Below are positions 35,319 to 42,130 of a stretch of 60,354 nt of DNA, piece by piece. The notes below the pieces were generated by a model that saw nothing but the letters and a program-made list of their open reading frames with translations, was not told where the DNA came from and did not search any database. The stretch covers positions 1 through 60,354 of the forward strand of contig JAFSUU010000119.1 in NCBI GenBank assembly GCA_017445115.1. Reading direction: 5' to 3'. The position numbers were made by a program, and so were the translations under genes. Source of the DNA: Clostridia bacterium (GTDB taxonomy: Bacteria > Bacillota_A > Clostridia > Oscillospirales > CAG-272). How positions within the stretch are numbered: position 1 is the stretch's first letter; every line of letters begins with the position of its first letter.

Positions 35319-36767
35319 ATGGAAATCGAAAGAACCGTACAAGTCATATCCCCGGATGAGAAAAAAGCAGCAGAGCCGAAAAAAAAGGAGCGGCGCGTCG
35401 CCGGATACGCGAGAGTTTCCACCGACAAGGACGAACAGTTCACGAGCTACGCATCGCAGATAGAATACTACACGAAATACATCTGCGATCACGAAGGTTG
35501 GTCCCTTGTCAAAATATATTCGGACGAAGGGATTTCCGGTACAAGTACGAAACACAGAGCCGGATTCAGACAGATGATCGCCGACGCGCTCGACGGAAAG
35601 ATAGACCTTATTGTCACAAAGTCGATCAGCCGCTTCGCGAGGAACACCGTCGACAGTCTGACGACGATCAGACGGCTCAAGGAAGCGGGCGTGGAGTGTT
35701 TCTTTGAGAAGGAGAACATTTACACATTTGACTCGAAAGGCGAGTTTCTGATTACAATTCTTTCGAGCCTCGCGCAGGAGGAGAGCCGTTCCCTTTCCGA
35801 GAACGTGACCTGGGGCACGAGGCGCCGCTTCGCCGACGGAAAGTATTACATACACTACAGCGAATTCCTCGGCTACAGGCGCGGTGCGGACGGATCGCCC
35901 GAGATAGATCCCGAAGAAGCATCAGTCGTCAGGCGTATATTCTATATGTGCCTTGAGGAAAACAGCACTTATAAGATCGCAAAGATACTGACTCTCGACG
36001 GCGTACCGACTCCCATGGGAAAAAACGTATGGTCGTCATCAGTCGTGAAGAGCATACTGACTAACGAGAGATACATTGGCGACGCGCTGCTTCAGAAGAC
36101 TTACTGCACAGACTTTCTGACGAAAAAGCGGAAGAAAAACGAGGGTGAGATACCTCAGTACTACGTTAAAAACGGACATCCCGCCATTATTTCGCGCGAA
36201 CTCTTCGACAAGGCTCGCGAAGCGCTCGCCTCTCCCCCTCCCCGAAAGGCTCCGTGCGTCAGTGGGTTTCCATACCGTCTGTGCTGCGCCGTCTGCGGAC
36301 ACCTCTATACCGAGACCGTATGGCACCCCGGCACAGCGTCAGAGCGCCGCGTCTGGCGCTGCGGAAAGAAGTTCAAATGCGGGAACTGCAAAACGCCGTA
36401 CTTCACCGGAGAAGAAATGAAAAACATTTTCGAAATCGCAAAAAGAGAGATCGAGTCCGAGGACGATCTGCGTTTCTCGCTTCTCCCTTCACTCGTTACA
36501 GACGAAAAAGTCATCAGTGCCTATGAAGCCGAGCTCTCCGAGCTCTACTCTTTCCCTGTCCTGTCATCCCGCACCGAAGAGTTGGAGCAAACGATAAAAA
36601 GTCTTCGCAAAACAAACGAAGAAGTCGCAACACTTCTCACGACGCAGGACAGATCTCATCCTCTTCTCCGGCCCGAAAACTTCATCGAATACCTCTCCGT
36701 CGCCCCTGACCGCACCGTCACCGCGCACCTGAAATTCACCGGGATCACCCTCACTTTTTCCATTTAA
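35319..36767 (+). CDS. Large serine recombinase
   Basis: A 482-residue site-specific DNA recombinase. The N-terminal resolvase domain has catalytic Ser34 in YARVSTDKDEQ and the arginine cluster KSISRFARN. A recombinase domain follows (about 185-290), then a zinc-ribbon-like segment (CCAVC ... WRCGKKFKCGNC, about 328-365) and a coiled-coil end. This is the layout of phage and transposon integrases that cut, rotate and rejoin DNA. AAGGAG lies eight bases before the ATG. It ends five bases from the left inverted repeat of the proposed switch, outside the invertible part, so inversion would not damage it. No phage or conjugation genes are nearby. Confidence 0.92.
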   Translation: MEIERTVQVISPDEKKAAEPKKKERRVAGYARVSTDKDEQFTSYASQIEYYTKYICDHEGWSLVKIYSDEGISGTSTKHRAGFRQMIADALDGKIDLIVTKSISRFARNTVDSLTTIRRLKEAGVECFFEKENIYTFDSKGEFLITILSSLAQEESRSLSENVTWGTRRRFADGKYYIHYSEFLGYRRGADGSPEIDPEEASVVRRIFYMCLEENSTYKIAKILTLDGVPTPMGKNVWSSSVVKSILTNERYIGDALLQKTYCTDFLTKKRKKNEGEIPQYYVKNGHPAIISRELFDKAREALASPPPRKAPCVSGFPYRLCCAVCGHLYTETVWHPGTASERRVWRCGKKFKCGNCKTPYFTGEEMKNIFEIAKREIESEDDLRFSLLPSLVTDEKVISAYEAELSELYSFPVLSSRTEELEQTIKSLRKTNEEVATLLTTQDRSHPLLRPENFIEYLSVAPDRTVTAHLKFTGITLTFSI

Positions 36768-36771
36768 TAAA

Positions 36772-36787
36772 CATCGTTCTCGATGAA
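36772..36787 (+). repeat. Left inverted repeat, proposed recombination site
   Basis: CATCGTTCTCGATGAA. Twelve bases (GTTCTCGATGAA) match the opposite copy at 38886-38897 exactly, and 15 of 16 match overall. The site itself is palindromic, CATCG-TTCT-CGATG. It encodes the F-S-M-N start of the silent cassette. Confidence 0.7.
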
Positions 36788-37499
36788 CCAGGAAGTAGTA
36801 GCAAAGAATATGAAGGTTAAGGCTGTTGCTGAAGAAGGCCTTGTAATTTCAAATGCAACTAACGGTACATATGATAAGACCGCAGACACAACAAAGGCTA
36901 ATACAGTCGCTGGATTAAAGCCCGGCAGTACATCAGACCTTGAAAATTGGTTCCATAGCGTAAGTACTGACCCTTCTGATGAAAATACTCAGCAGGAATA
37001 TGAAGCCGCTACAGAAGATGTCAACTATGTTATTCATGACTTTTATATTAAATCTTCTGCGGGTGTCAATTTGACAGTTTCTTCTCTTGATGTAAAAGAG
37101 GTTGAAGCTAAAGTTTCTGGCGCAGCCGCTTCTCAGGAACTCTCTAAAGCGCTTCGTGTTGGTATCCTGATCGATGGTGATGAATCCGGTAGTCCTGCAG
37201 TTCAGAACGTATACATTTACGCTCCTGTTGATGGATTTACAGATACATACACTGTTACAAATCAGACCGGTGATTATGATGACTCTACCGGCAAACGCAC
37301 AGAAGTTCAACCGTTAGAGTATGACGATGAAAGTAATTCTGCAATAACCACAATTCCTGCAAGATCAACAAATTCGCCTATCCACGTTCAGATATTTATT
37401 TGGTTCGAAGGCGAAGATGTAAATTGCATATCCAATAACTTGGCTGCAACACTTGAGGAAATCACAGTTAATGTAACTTTCGGTTACACAGCAGCATAA
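36783..37499 (+). CDS. Silent TasA-like cassette lacking promoter and signal peptide
   Basis: A 238-codon frame homologous to the mature part of the gene at 37946-38980: it shares NMKVKAVAE, DFYIKSS versus NFYIKSS, a central KALRVGILIDG versus NALRVLIVVNG, and WFEGEDVN versus YFEGEDAN. It begins at the exact residue where the homologue leaves its signal peptide (FSMN). No ribosome binding site precedes its ATG, an in-frame TAA lies 15 bases upstream, and no promoter is visible. The frame is intact to the end, which argues against decay. I interpret it as a stored alternative for the switch; a copy truncated by recombinase insertion is the main alternative. Confidence 0.75.
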   Translation: MNQEVVAKNMKVKAVAEEGLVISNATNGTYDKTADTTKANTVAGLKPGSTSDLENWFHSVSTDPSDENTQQEYEAATEDVNYVIHDFYIKSSAGVNLTVSSLDVKEVEAKVSGAAASQELSKALRVGILIDGDESGSPAVQNVYIYAPVDGFTDTYTVTNQTGDYDDSTGKRTEVQPLEYDDESNSAITTIPARSTNSPIHVQIFIWFEGEDVNCISNNLAATLEEITVNVTFGYTAA

Positions 37500-37512
37500 T
37501 AAAGAATTCAAA

Positions 37513-37615
37513 TTCCGGGAGGGTAACTCCCTCCCGGAACAAAACCAAATTTAATAATTTGCGCAGATTATTAAACGAAAACCCCGAGCGGACGCGGCTC
37601 GGGGTTTTGTTTGTG
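37513..37615 (+). other. Three-hairpin 3' tail of the silent cassette
   Basis: First hairpin: TTCCGGGAGGG (37513-37523) with CCCTCCCGGAA (37529-37539). Second: a 26-base near-palindrome at 37550-37575 with loop TTGCGCAG. Third: AAAACCCCGAGC (37578-37589) with GCTCGGGGTTTT (37597-37608), loop GGACGCG, followed by a T-rich run. The last is a working intrinsic terminator. Confidence 0.75.
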
Positions 37616-37642
37616 ACAACATAGAAGCGAACAGCTTAAAAA

Positions 37643-37808
37643 GTCATCCTGACCTGCAAAGCTCAACCCCCGTGTCATCCTGACGCGCGAACCACAACAA
37701 TCTGACGATTTTTGAGGACCCCGGTACAAAGTCGAGGGATCTCCTTTGCACAAAGTTACTCTATGCCGAGGAGATCCTTCACTCCGCTACGCTCCGTTCG
37801 AGGATGAC
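37643..37808. repeat. REP/MITE-like remnant between the two cassettes
   Basis: GTCATCCTGAC occurs at 37643 and 37674 and inverted as GAGGATGACA at 37799-37808. GGATCTCC (37737-37744) pairs with GGAGATCC (37770-37777). This resembles the short GTCATCCTGA... intergenic repeats known from many Firmicutes. It lies at the centre of the proposed invertible segment and holds no gene. Confidence 0.5.
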
Positions 37809-37825
37809 AGAAAAGGTCCTACACA

Positions 37826-37926
37826 ACAGAAAACGACCGGTCGCGTCCACCGGTCGTAACATTAATATTTTGCGCAAAATATTAAAATTCCAGTTTCCAA
37901 GAGGGAGCGAGGCTCCCTCTTGGAAA
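37826..37926 (-). other. Three-hairpin 3' tail of the expressed cassette
   Basis: On the minus strand: hairpin one is a 15-bp stem (37912-37926 with 37894-37908). Hairpin two is a perfect 24-base palindrome (37862-37885) with loop TTGCGCAA. Hairpin three is ACGACCGGT/ACCGGTCGT (37849-37857 with 37833-37841), loop GGACGCG, followed by TTTTCTG. Order and loops match the tail of the silent cassette although the stems differ. Confidence 0.75.
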
Positions 37927-37945
37927 TATGATAATAGCTTAAGAA

Positions 37946-38980
37946 TTAAGCGCCTGTACCGCCGTAAACCTTGTTTGTTAAAGCTGTAGCTGTGTCTCCG
38001 CTCACCGTGTAAAGCGTTGCGCCTGCAGCAGCAGCTGAGGAATCAACATAATATTCTGTACCTGTGATCGGGTAATATGTACCTTCACCGACAGTTTCAG
38101 CTGCGCCAATTGCGCCGGTAATAGTGTTAGTCTGCGTTGTTCCGAAGTGGATTGTGAGGCTAAGATCATTCATTGTAAGACCGGAAATGTTCGTTGACTT
38201 GAGGTTAGCGTCTTCACCTTCGAAATACATGTAGACTTTGACATTGATCGCATCAGCATTTGTATTAGGTATAGATGTAACTGACGTGCACTGTTTGTCA
38301 AGAGCTGTAGTATTGTAAAGAGCGTCAACAACGGTAGTATTCTTCCACTTATAAGAAGTAGTAGTTGTACCGCCCGCTTGATTGATTACAGGAGCATATG
38401 TGAACGCATCGGTACCATTTACAACTATGAGAACGCGAAGTGCATTGTCAAGTTTGTTAAACGCGCCACCAGCTGCGTTTGAAGTAACTGAAAGATCATT
38501 GATGTAAAGTGTACCAGAGATCGCGTCACCGGATGATTTAATATAGAAGTTGTTAAGAAGTACGTAGCATGTATCGCCGGCATTCTTAGTGGAGCTTCCG
38601 TCATTGTCCGTATAGCCAATGCCCTCTACGCCATTTGTCTCCCATACAAGAGAAAGATCTGTGTAATTAGCAACAGCTTGATTAGGCTGTGCTTCATCAG
38701 CATTTGTCGACATAGCGTGTACCCAAGCAGGTGCAGTAAGTGTAGCAGCACTTGTGGGCACGATTTCAGCAGCATTGACCTGAGCTTCTGCTGTGTTAGA
38801 CCAAGTGGTCTTGTTTGTATTGGAAATAACAATACCGCTTTCTGCTACTGCTTTAACTTTCATGTTAGTAGCAGTTACCTGCGTATTCATCGAGAACCAT
38901 GCAAATGTTGCGGTGCTTACGAGCATCGTAGCGATGAGCAGCATTGCGAGGGCCGGGATGAGTTTAATGAATTTTTTCAT
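37946..38980 (-). CDS. TasA-like surface protein with SipW-type signal peptide (expressed cassette)
   Basis: A 344-residue exported protein starting MKKFIKLIPALAMLLIATM, then VSTATFAWFSMN: a textbook SipW-type signal with cleavage expected after TFA. The mature chain is Thr/Ala/Asn-rich and beta-predicted, with NMKVKAVAESGIVISNT, NFYIKSS and YFEGEDAN as motifs shared with the silent cassette. GAAAGG lies ten bases before the ATG. The inverted repeat at 38886-38901 falls on codons for A-W-F-S-M-N, so everything after the signal peptide can be exchanged. It follows the 39059 TasA-like gene and is probably part of the operon from 40837-40865. A major fibre or sheath subunit is likely. Confidence 0.82.
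   Translation of the reverse strand: MKKFIKLIPALAMLLIATMLVSTATFAWFSMNTQVTATNMKVKAVAESGIVISNTNKTTWSNTAEAQVNAAEIVPTSAATLTAPAWVHAMSTNADEAQPNQAVANYTDLSLVWETNGVEGIGYTDNDGSSTKNAGDTCYVLLNNFYIKSSGDAISGTLYINDLSVTSNAAGGAFNKLDNALRVLIVVNGTDAFTYAPVINQAGGTTTTSYKWKNTTVVDALYNTTALDKQCTSVTSIPNTNADAINVKVYMYFEGEDANLKSTNISGLTMNDLSLTIHFGTTQTNTITGAIGAAETVGEGTYYPITGTEYYVDSSAAAAGATLYTVSGDTATALTNKVYGGTGA
38886..38901 (-). repeat. Right inverted repeat, proposed recombination site
   Basis: Minus strand CATGGTTCTCGATGAA, opposite in orientation to 36772-36787 with one mismatch. It overlaps the signal-peptide/mature-chain junction of the expressed gene. Confidence 0.7.
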
Positions 38981-39058
38981 CGTTTGTGTACCTTTCTTTA
39001 GAATAGAATTGATTTATATTGAAGCCGGCAGACCGCCATCCGCCAACGTCAATTCGTA

Positions 39059-39793
39059 TTAATCCTGGATCGGGTTGTTCGGGTGCTCTTCCTGCACCAC
39101 GTCGAGCATCATATCGACTTTCATCGTGCCGCCGAGGATACGGTCAACACATTCGGGGTCGTTGCCTTCGAGCCAGATCACGACGGTGAATTTCGTCATA
39201 TCGCCGGGGGCAAAGTTTTCAATTTTCTTTTTGACGACGGTGGTACGGGATTCAAACGCTGTAGTACCGGGTTCGGGACCGGCGACGCCGTCCGTTCTCG
39301 GATAAGCGTAGTCGGTATATTCACCGTTGACGTAGAGACGTATACGCGCCGCTTTCTCGGTATCGAGAGTCATATTGGCTATATACAGATCGTACGTATA
39401 GGCTACTATGCTTCGTCCGGCGTTCTTACAGTAAAACGTATAAGCTATGTAATTTTCGCCGTTATGTTCGCCGTCGATATTATCGAGATAGTCCGGCAGA
39501 AGTCTGCCGTCTATATTCGTTATCTCTTCGTAGATGTCCGCGTTCAGGCGGGACGTTCCATTCGTGAAGGACGGCGACGTCGACAGGGACAGCGCATAGT
39601 CGAGGTTGTCAAACTTGTTGACCGCAACCGTGAAGGCGCCGAACTTCATATACATAACAGAAAGAACGTAACCGATTATCAGGATCAAAAGCGCTATCGC
39701 TATCGCTATCGGGACCGTCTTTTTGTACTGTCTGTATCTTTTGACCTCCGTCGCGGTCCTCCGGAGAGAAACTGTCGTGGTCTTAAGTGCCAT
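39059..39793 (-). CDS. TasA-like single-pass membrane or exported protein
   Basis: A 244-residue protein with a basic N-terminus (RRTATEVKRYRQYKK), one hydrophobic helix (TVPIAIAIALLILIIGYVLSVM) and a beta-rich outer part that includes NAGRSIVAYTYDLYIANM, similar in style to TasA-family chains. The N-terminal basic tail is unusually long for a signal peptide, so it may stay anchored. Its ATG overlaps the stop of the EAL-like gene upstream (TAATG), with GGAGGAG ahead, so the two are translationally coupled. It could be an anchor or adaptor linking c-di-GMP sensing to the fibre outside; that is inference. Confidence 0.68.
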   Translation of the reverse strand: MALKTTTVSLRRTATEVKRYRQYKKTVPIAIAIALLILIIGYVLSVMYMKFGAFTVAVNKFDNLDYALSLSTSPSFTNGTSRLNADIYEEITNIDGRLLPDYLDNIDGEHNGENYIAYTFYCKNAGRSIVAYTYDLYIANMTLDTEKAARIRLYVNGEYTDYAYPRTDGVAGPEPGTTAFESRTTVVKKKIENFAPGDMTKFTVVIWLEGNDPECVDRILGGTMKVDMMLDVVQEEHPNNPIQD

Positions 39794-40803
39794 TAATACT
39801 CTGCCTCCTCTTCCTGGAGTTTCGCTTCGTCAAGAGGCATACGTAGTCTGCCGTGCTCCACTTCCCCTTTATAAGCGGGGGAAGGGATATAGCCGAAAGT
39901 ATCATATCTTGAAAGGATCGTCAGCTGGTCGTCCGATTTGATGCCATCAACTATAACGCCGGCACCGAGGCCGTGGATGAAGCCGAGAAGGTTCTCAAAC
40001 GGGAGTTCCTTGTTTCTGTCGTTCACGTTTTCTATGAGCCACGGAGCGAGGATGACGTAATCGAACGGGAGTTCAAAAAGCGGGGTTATCGCCGAGTCTC
40101 TGTCGCCGAAACCGGAGATCGCGCTGCGAACCTTCAAAAGTTTCAGGCTGAGGATCGCCGTACGGACCGCCTCTCTGTCTTCAAAAAGAACGGTCTTCGG
40201 AAATTCAAGACAGAGTTTTCCGTAATCGACAAGCTCGCACTCATCGAGGATCGTTTTAATATAATCGAAGAAATCGACTTCTCTTACGATCTGAGGAGAA
40301 ACTCTTGCGGTGACGAATTCGATATGCCTTCCGGCCTGCATGAATTCATCGATCGCAGTTGCCGCTTCCTTGATATTCCACTTCGTGAGGCGGATGCCTC
40401 TTTCCGTCTGGTCGGCGGCGAAGGAATATTTTTCGGGAGGGATGACGCCTTCAATGACGCTGTTTATAAAAGTATATGATCTGTATGCTCTCGGGTATCT
40501 GCGATAGCAGCCGTTTATCTGAGAAAATCTCATTTCGAGCGGCAGCACGCAGGACTGGATAGTCATTTCAAGATAGTCGGCAAGAGACGCGTCGCGGTAC
40601 TTCGGAGATTCCTCGGTAGGTTCCTCCGCGGGGACTTCTTCCGCGGCAGGCTCTGCTGCCGGGAGTTCCTCGGCGGGAGCTTTTTCAACCGGGATCTCTT
40701 CCGGCTGAACGCTCTCCGGGGCGGCGGTAATTTCTTCTTGCTGAATATCCTCGGACGGAACGGATGAAGCTGAATTCTGCTCTTCAAACAAGAATTCGCT
40801 CAT
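39793..40803 (-). CDS. Catalytically dead EAL-like domain protein
   Basis: A 336-residue cytosolic protein. The first 75 residues are Glu/Pro/Ala repeats. From about residue 80 it follows the EAL fold but without catalytic residues: KLCLEFPKTV stands where IEFTES is expected, ISGFGDRDS for DDFGSGxS, FDYVILAPWLIEN for IKLDRxF, and GAGVIVDGIKSDDQLTIL with GYIPSPAYKG for the final EGVE and QGY regions. It should not hydrolyse c-di-GMP and may act as a receptor or scaffold. GGGAGG precedes the ATG. It is the first gene of the operon leading to the switchable TasA-like gene and is coupled to the next gene. Confidence 0.7.
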   Translation of the reverse strand: MSEFLFEEQNSASSVPSEDIQQEEITAAPESVQPEEIPVEKAPAEELPAAEPAAEEVPAEEPTEESPKYRDASLADYLEMTIQSCVLPLEMRFSQINGCYRRYPRAYRSYTFINSVIEGVIPPEKYSFAADQTERGIRLTKWNIKEAATAIDEFMQAGRHIEFVTARVSPQIVREVDFFDYIKTILDECELVDYGKLCLEFPKTVLFEDREAVRTAILSLKLLKVRSAISGFGDRDSAITPLFELPFDYVILAPWLIENVNDRNKELPFENLLGFIHGLGAGVIVDGIKSDDQLTILSRYDTFGYIPSPAYKGEVEHGRLRMPLDEAKLQEEEAEY

Positions 40804-40836
40804 TATCCGACCCTCCCATACAACTTCATCAAGGGT

Positions 40837-40865
40837 ATTTTATCATATTATTATACATTTGTCAA
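40837..40865 (-). promoter_or_regulatory. Promoter of the EAL-like/TasA-like operon
   Basis: Minus strand TTGACA (40865-40860), 17-base spacer, TAAAAT (40842-40837); 11 of 12 bases match. It probably drives the switchable gene as well, because no better promoter lies between 38981 and 39058. Confidence 0.78.
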
Positions 40866-41231
40866 GCGTAAAACAATTTGCGGCTTTTGTCGAAATAAAC
40901 AAAATTTCACATTTAATTGGGATAAAATATACAAAAATGTGCTATTACTCGTGATAATGAGAGACAATGTCTACAATAAGGATGAGAATCGTTTGCCAGT
41001 TTATAACTATTGTTGCGATGTAATGGACGTGAGTTTTGGGGTTCACGGATCAGGATGCCATTCTATTGTTTGCTCACTTACATAAATATAACAAATGAAC
41101 AAACATATAACGCTTGCTCCGCAAGCTACACCTCATCCGTCAACTTCGTTGACACCTTCCCCGACCGTCTGGGTCCTCAAAACTCGCAAAACGAGTTTTG
41201 GGGTTCGCGTCTTAGGGGAAGGCTAAGAACG
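40866..41231. other. Intergenic stretch without a gene
   Basis: AT-rich at first, then GC-richer with repeat scraps (the string GTTTTGGGGTTC occurs near 41034 and 41195). The small frame at 41010-41330 is repeat-derived and lacks a ribosome binding site. It looks like the eroded edge of the repeat patch that follows. Confidence 0.5.
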
Positions 41232-41395
41232 AGCCTCCCTCCGGGAGGTAGCGAAGCGAGGGCGCCAAATCTGCCTCCCTCCGGGAGGGAGGTGGCTCGC
41301 GTCAGCGAGACGGAAGGAGCACGCCGTTAATATCGTCCATTACGCAGGCTCCCTCAGTCAGCTTCGCTGACAGCTCCCTCCCGGAGGGAGCCTTG
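41232..41395 (+). repeat. Long intergenic repeat, copy A
   Basis: A roughly 164-base GC-rich element with internal inverted repeats (CTCCCTCCGGGAGG-type and GTCAGCTTCGCTGAC). It is nearly identical to copy B at 41796-41961 apart from a short variable stretch (41321-41343). The two copies flank the DUF559 gene in the same orientation. Confidence 0.8.
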
Positions 41396-41410
41396 GTACG
41401 GGGTGCCTTT

Positions 41411-41779
41411 TTAACTTCCCTCATAGAGGGAAACTTTCACAACAGAATCTATGTATTTACACACACCTTGAAAATTGTCGTCGATCTGACGATTAGTAAA
41501 ACGGATCACTTTCAAATCATAACCTTCAAGTACTTGGGCACGAAATTCATCATGTTCTTTTCCTTCAGGAGTATAATGCTGTGATCCGTCTATTTCAATA
41601 ATCAATTTTGCTTTATGACAGTAAAAATCCGCTATGAAATTATCGATAGCTTTTTGACGCTGAAATCTGGGTACATAGTCAGATAAAAAGTCATACCATA
41701 AATGATTTTCCTGTTTTGTTGCGTTCTTTCGCAACGCTTTGGCAAGTTTTATATTATCCGGATTGTAATTTTGTGACAT
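41411..41779 (-). CDS. DUF559 (Vsr-like endonuclease fold) protein
   Basis: A 122-residue protein with the DUF559 pattern: KALRKNATKQENHLWYDFL at the start, then RFQRQKAIDNFIADFYCHKAKLIIEIDGSQH, where the D, the E-x-D of IEIDG and the H are the likely metal-binding residues of the very-short-patch-repair-like fold. Function is unknown in this family. GAAAAGGG precedes the ATG. It sits between two long direct repeats, a setting common for DUF559 genes in this group, suggesting a passenger of a small mobile cassette. The promoter must lie in or beyond repeat copy B. Confidence 0.85.
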   Translation of the reverse strand: MSQNYNPDNIKLAKALRKNATKQENHLWYDFLSDYVPRFQRQKAIDNFIADFYCHKAKLIIEIDGSQHYTPEGKEHDEFRAQVLEGYDLKVIRFTNRQIDDNFQGVCKYIDSVVKVSLYEGS

Positions 41780-41795
41780 TAGTTAATCCCTTTTC

Positions 41796-41961
41796 AGCCT
41801 CCCCCCGGGAGGTAGCGGAGCGAGGGCGCCAAATCTGCCTCCCTCCGGGAGGGAGGTGGCTCGCGTCAGCGAGACGGAAGGAGCCCGCCGTTAGTAAACT
41901 CGTTTATACCGCAGGCTCCCTCAGTCAGCTTCGCTGACAGCTCCCTCCCGGAGGGAGCCTT
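41796..41961 (+). repeat. Long intergenic repeat, copy B
   Basis: Direct-repeat partner of copy A, starting 17 bases upstream of the DUF559 start codon. It differs mainly in the internal stretch around 41892-41910. Confidence 0.8.
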
Positions 41962-42051
41962 GATATGGGCACTTGCTTTTTGTTTGCAAACAGAGTTTTT
42001 ATGCTCAATTATCGGCAAAAATGTTACTGTAGAGAAAGCTTCGTTCTTAGC

Positions 42052-42114
42052 CTCCCTCCGTGAGCCTTGGTACGGGGTGCCTTTTTAGCTTCCATCACGG
42101 AGGGAGCCTTGGTT
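42052..42114 (+). repeat. Partial third copy of the repeat family
   Basis: CCTCCCTCCGTGAGCC followed by TTGGTACGGGGTGCCTTTTT matches the 3' flank of copy A (41393-41413), then CACGGAGGGAGCC closes an inverted repeat with CTCCCTCCGTG. It could also act as terminator-like structure downstream of the cyclase gene on the minus strand. Confidence 0.6.
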
Positions 42115-42130
42115 AGCCCGCAGGGCGGCT

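Larger units (their letters stand above)
36772..38901. other. Proposed 2.1-kb invertible segment switching a TasA-like subunit
   Basis: Bounded by inverted repeats at 36772-36787 and 38886-38901. It holds two convergent mature-chain cassettes, each with its own stop and 3' tail. The promoter side, ribosome binding site and signal peptide lie outside on the right; the recombinase lies outside on the left. Inversion keeps the frame: signal peptide ...TFAWFSMN joined to QEVVAKNMKV instead of TQVTATNMKV. Direct evidence is the sequence arrangement; that inversion occurs is inference. Confidence 0.65.

Noticed and set aside
35139..35855. 238-codon minus-strand frame over the recombinase start
   Set aside because: Antisense of the resolvase domain; no ribosome binding site or motif.
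35319..36767. Recombinase as part of a prophage or integrative element
   Set aside because: No structural, replication, conjugation or cargo genes surround it; the neighbours are surface-protein genes. A lone element insertion cannot be fully excluded.
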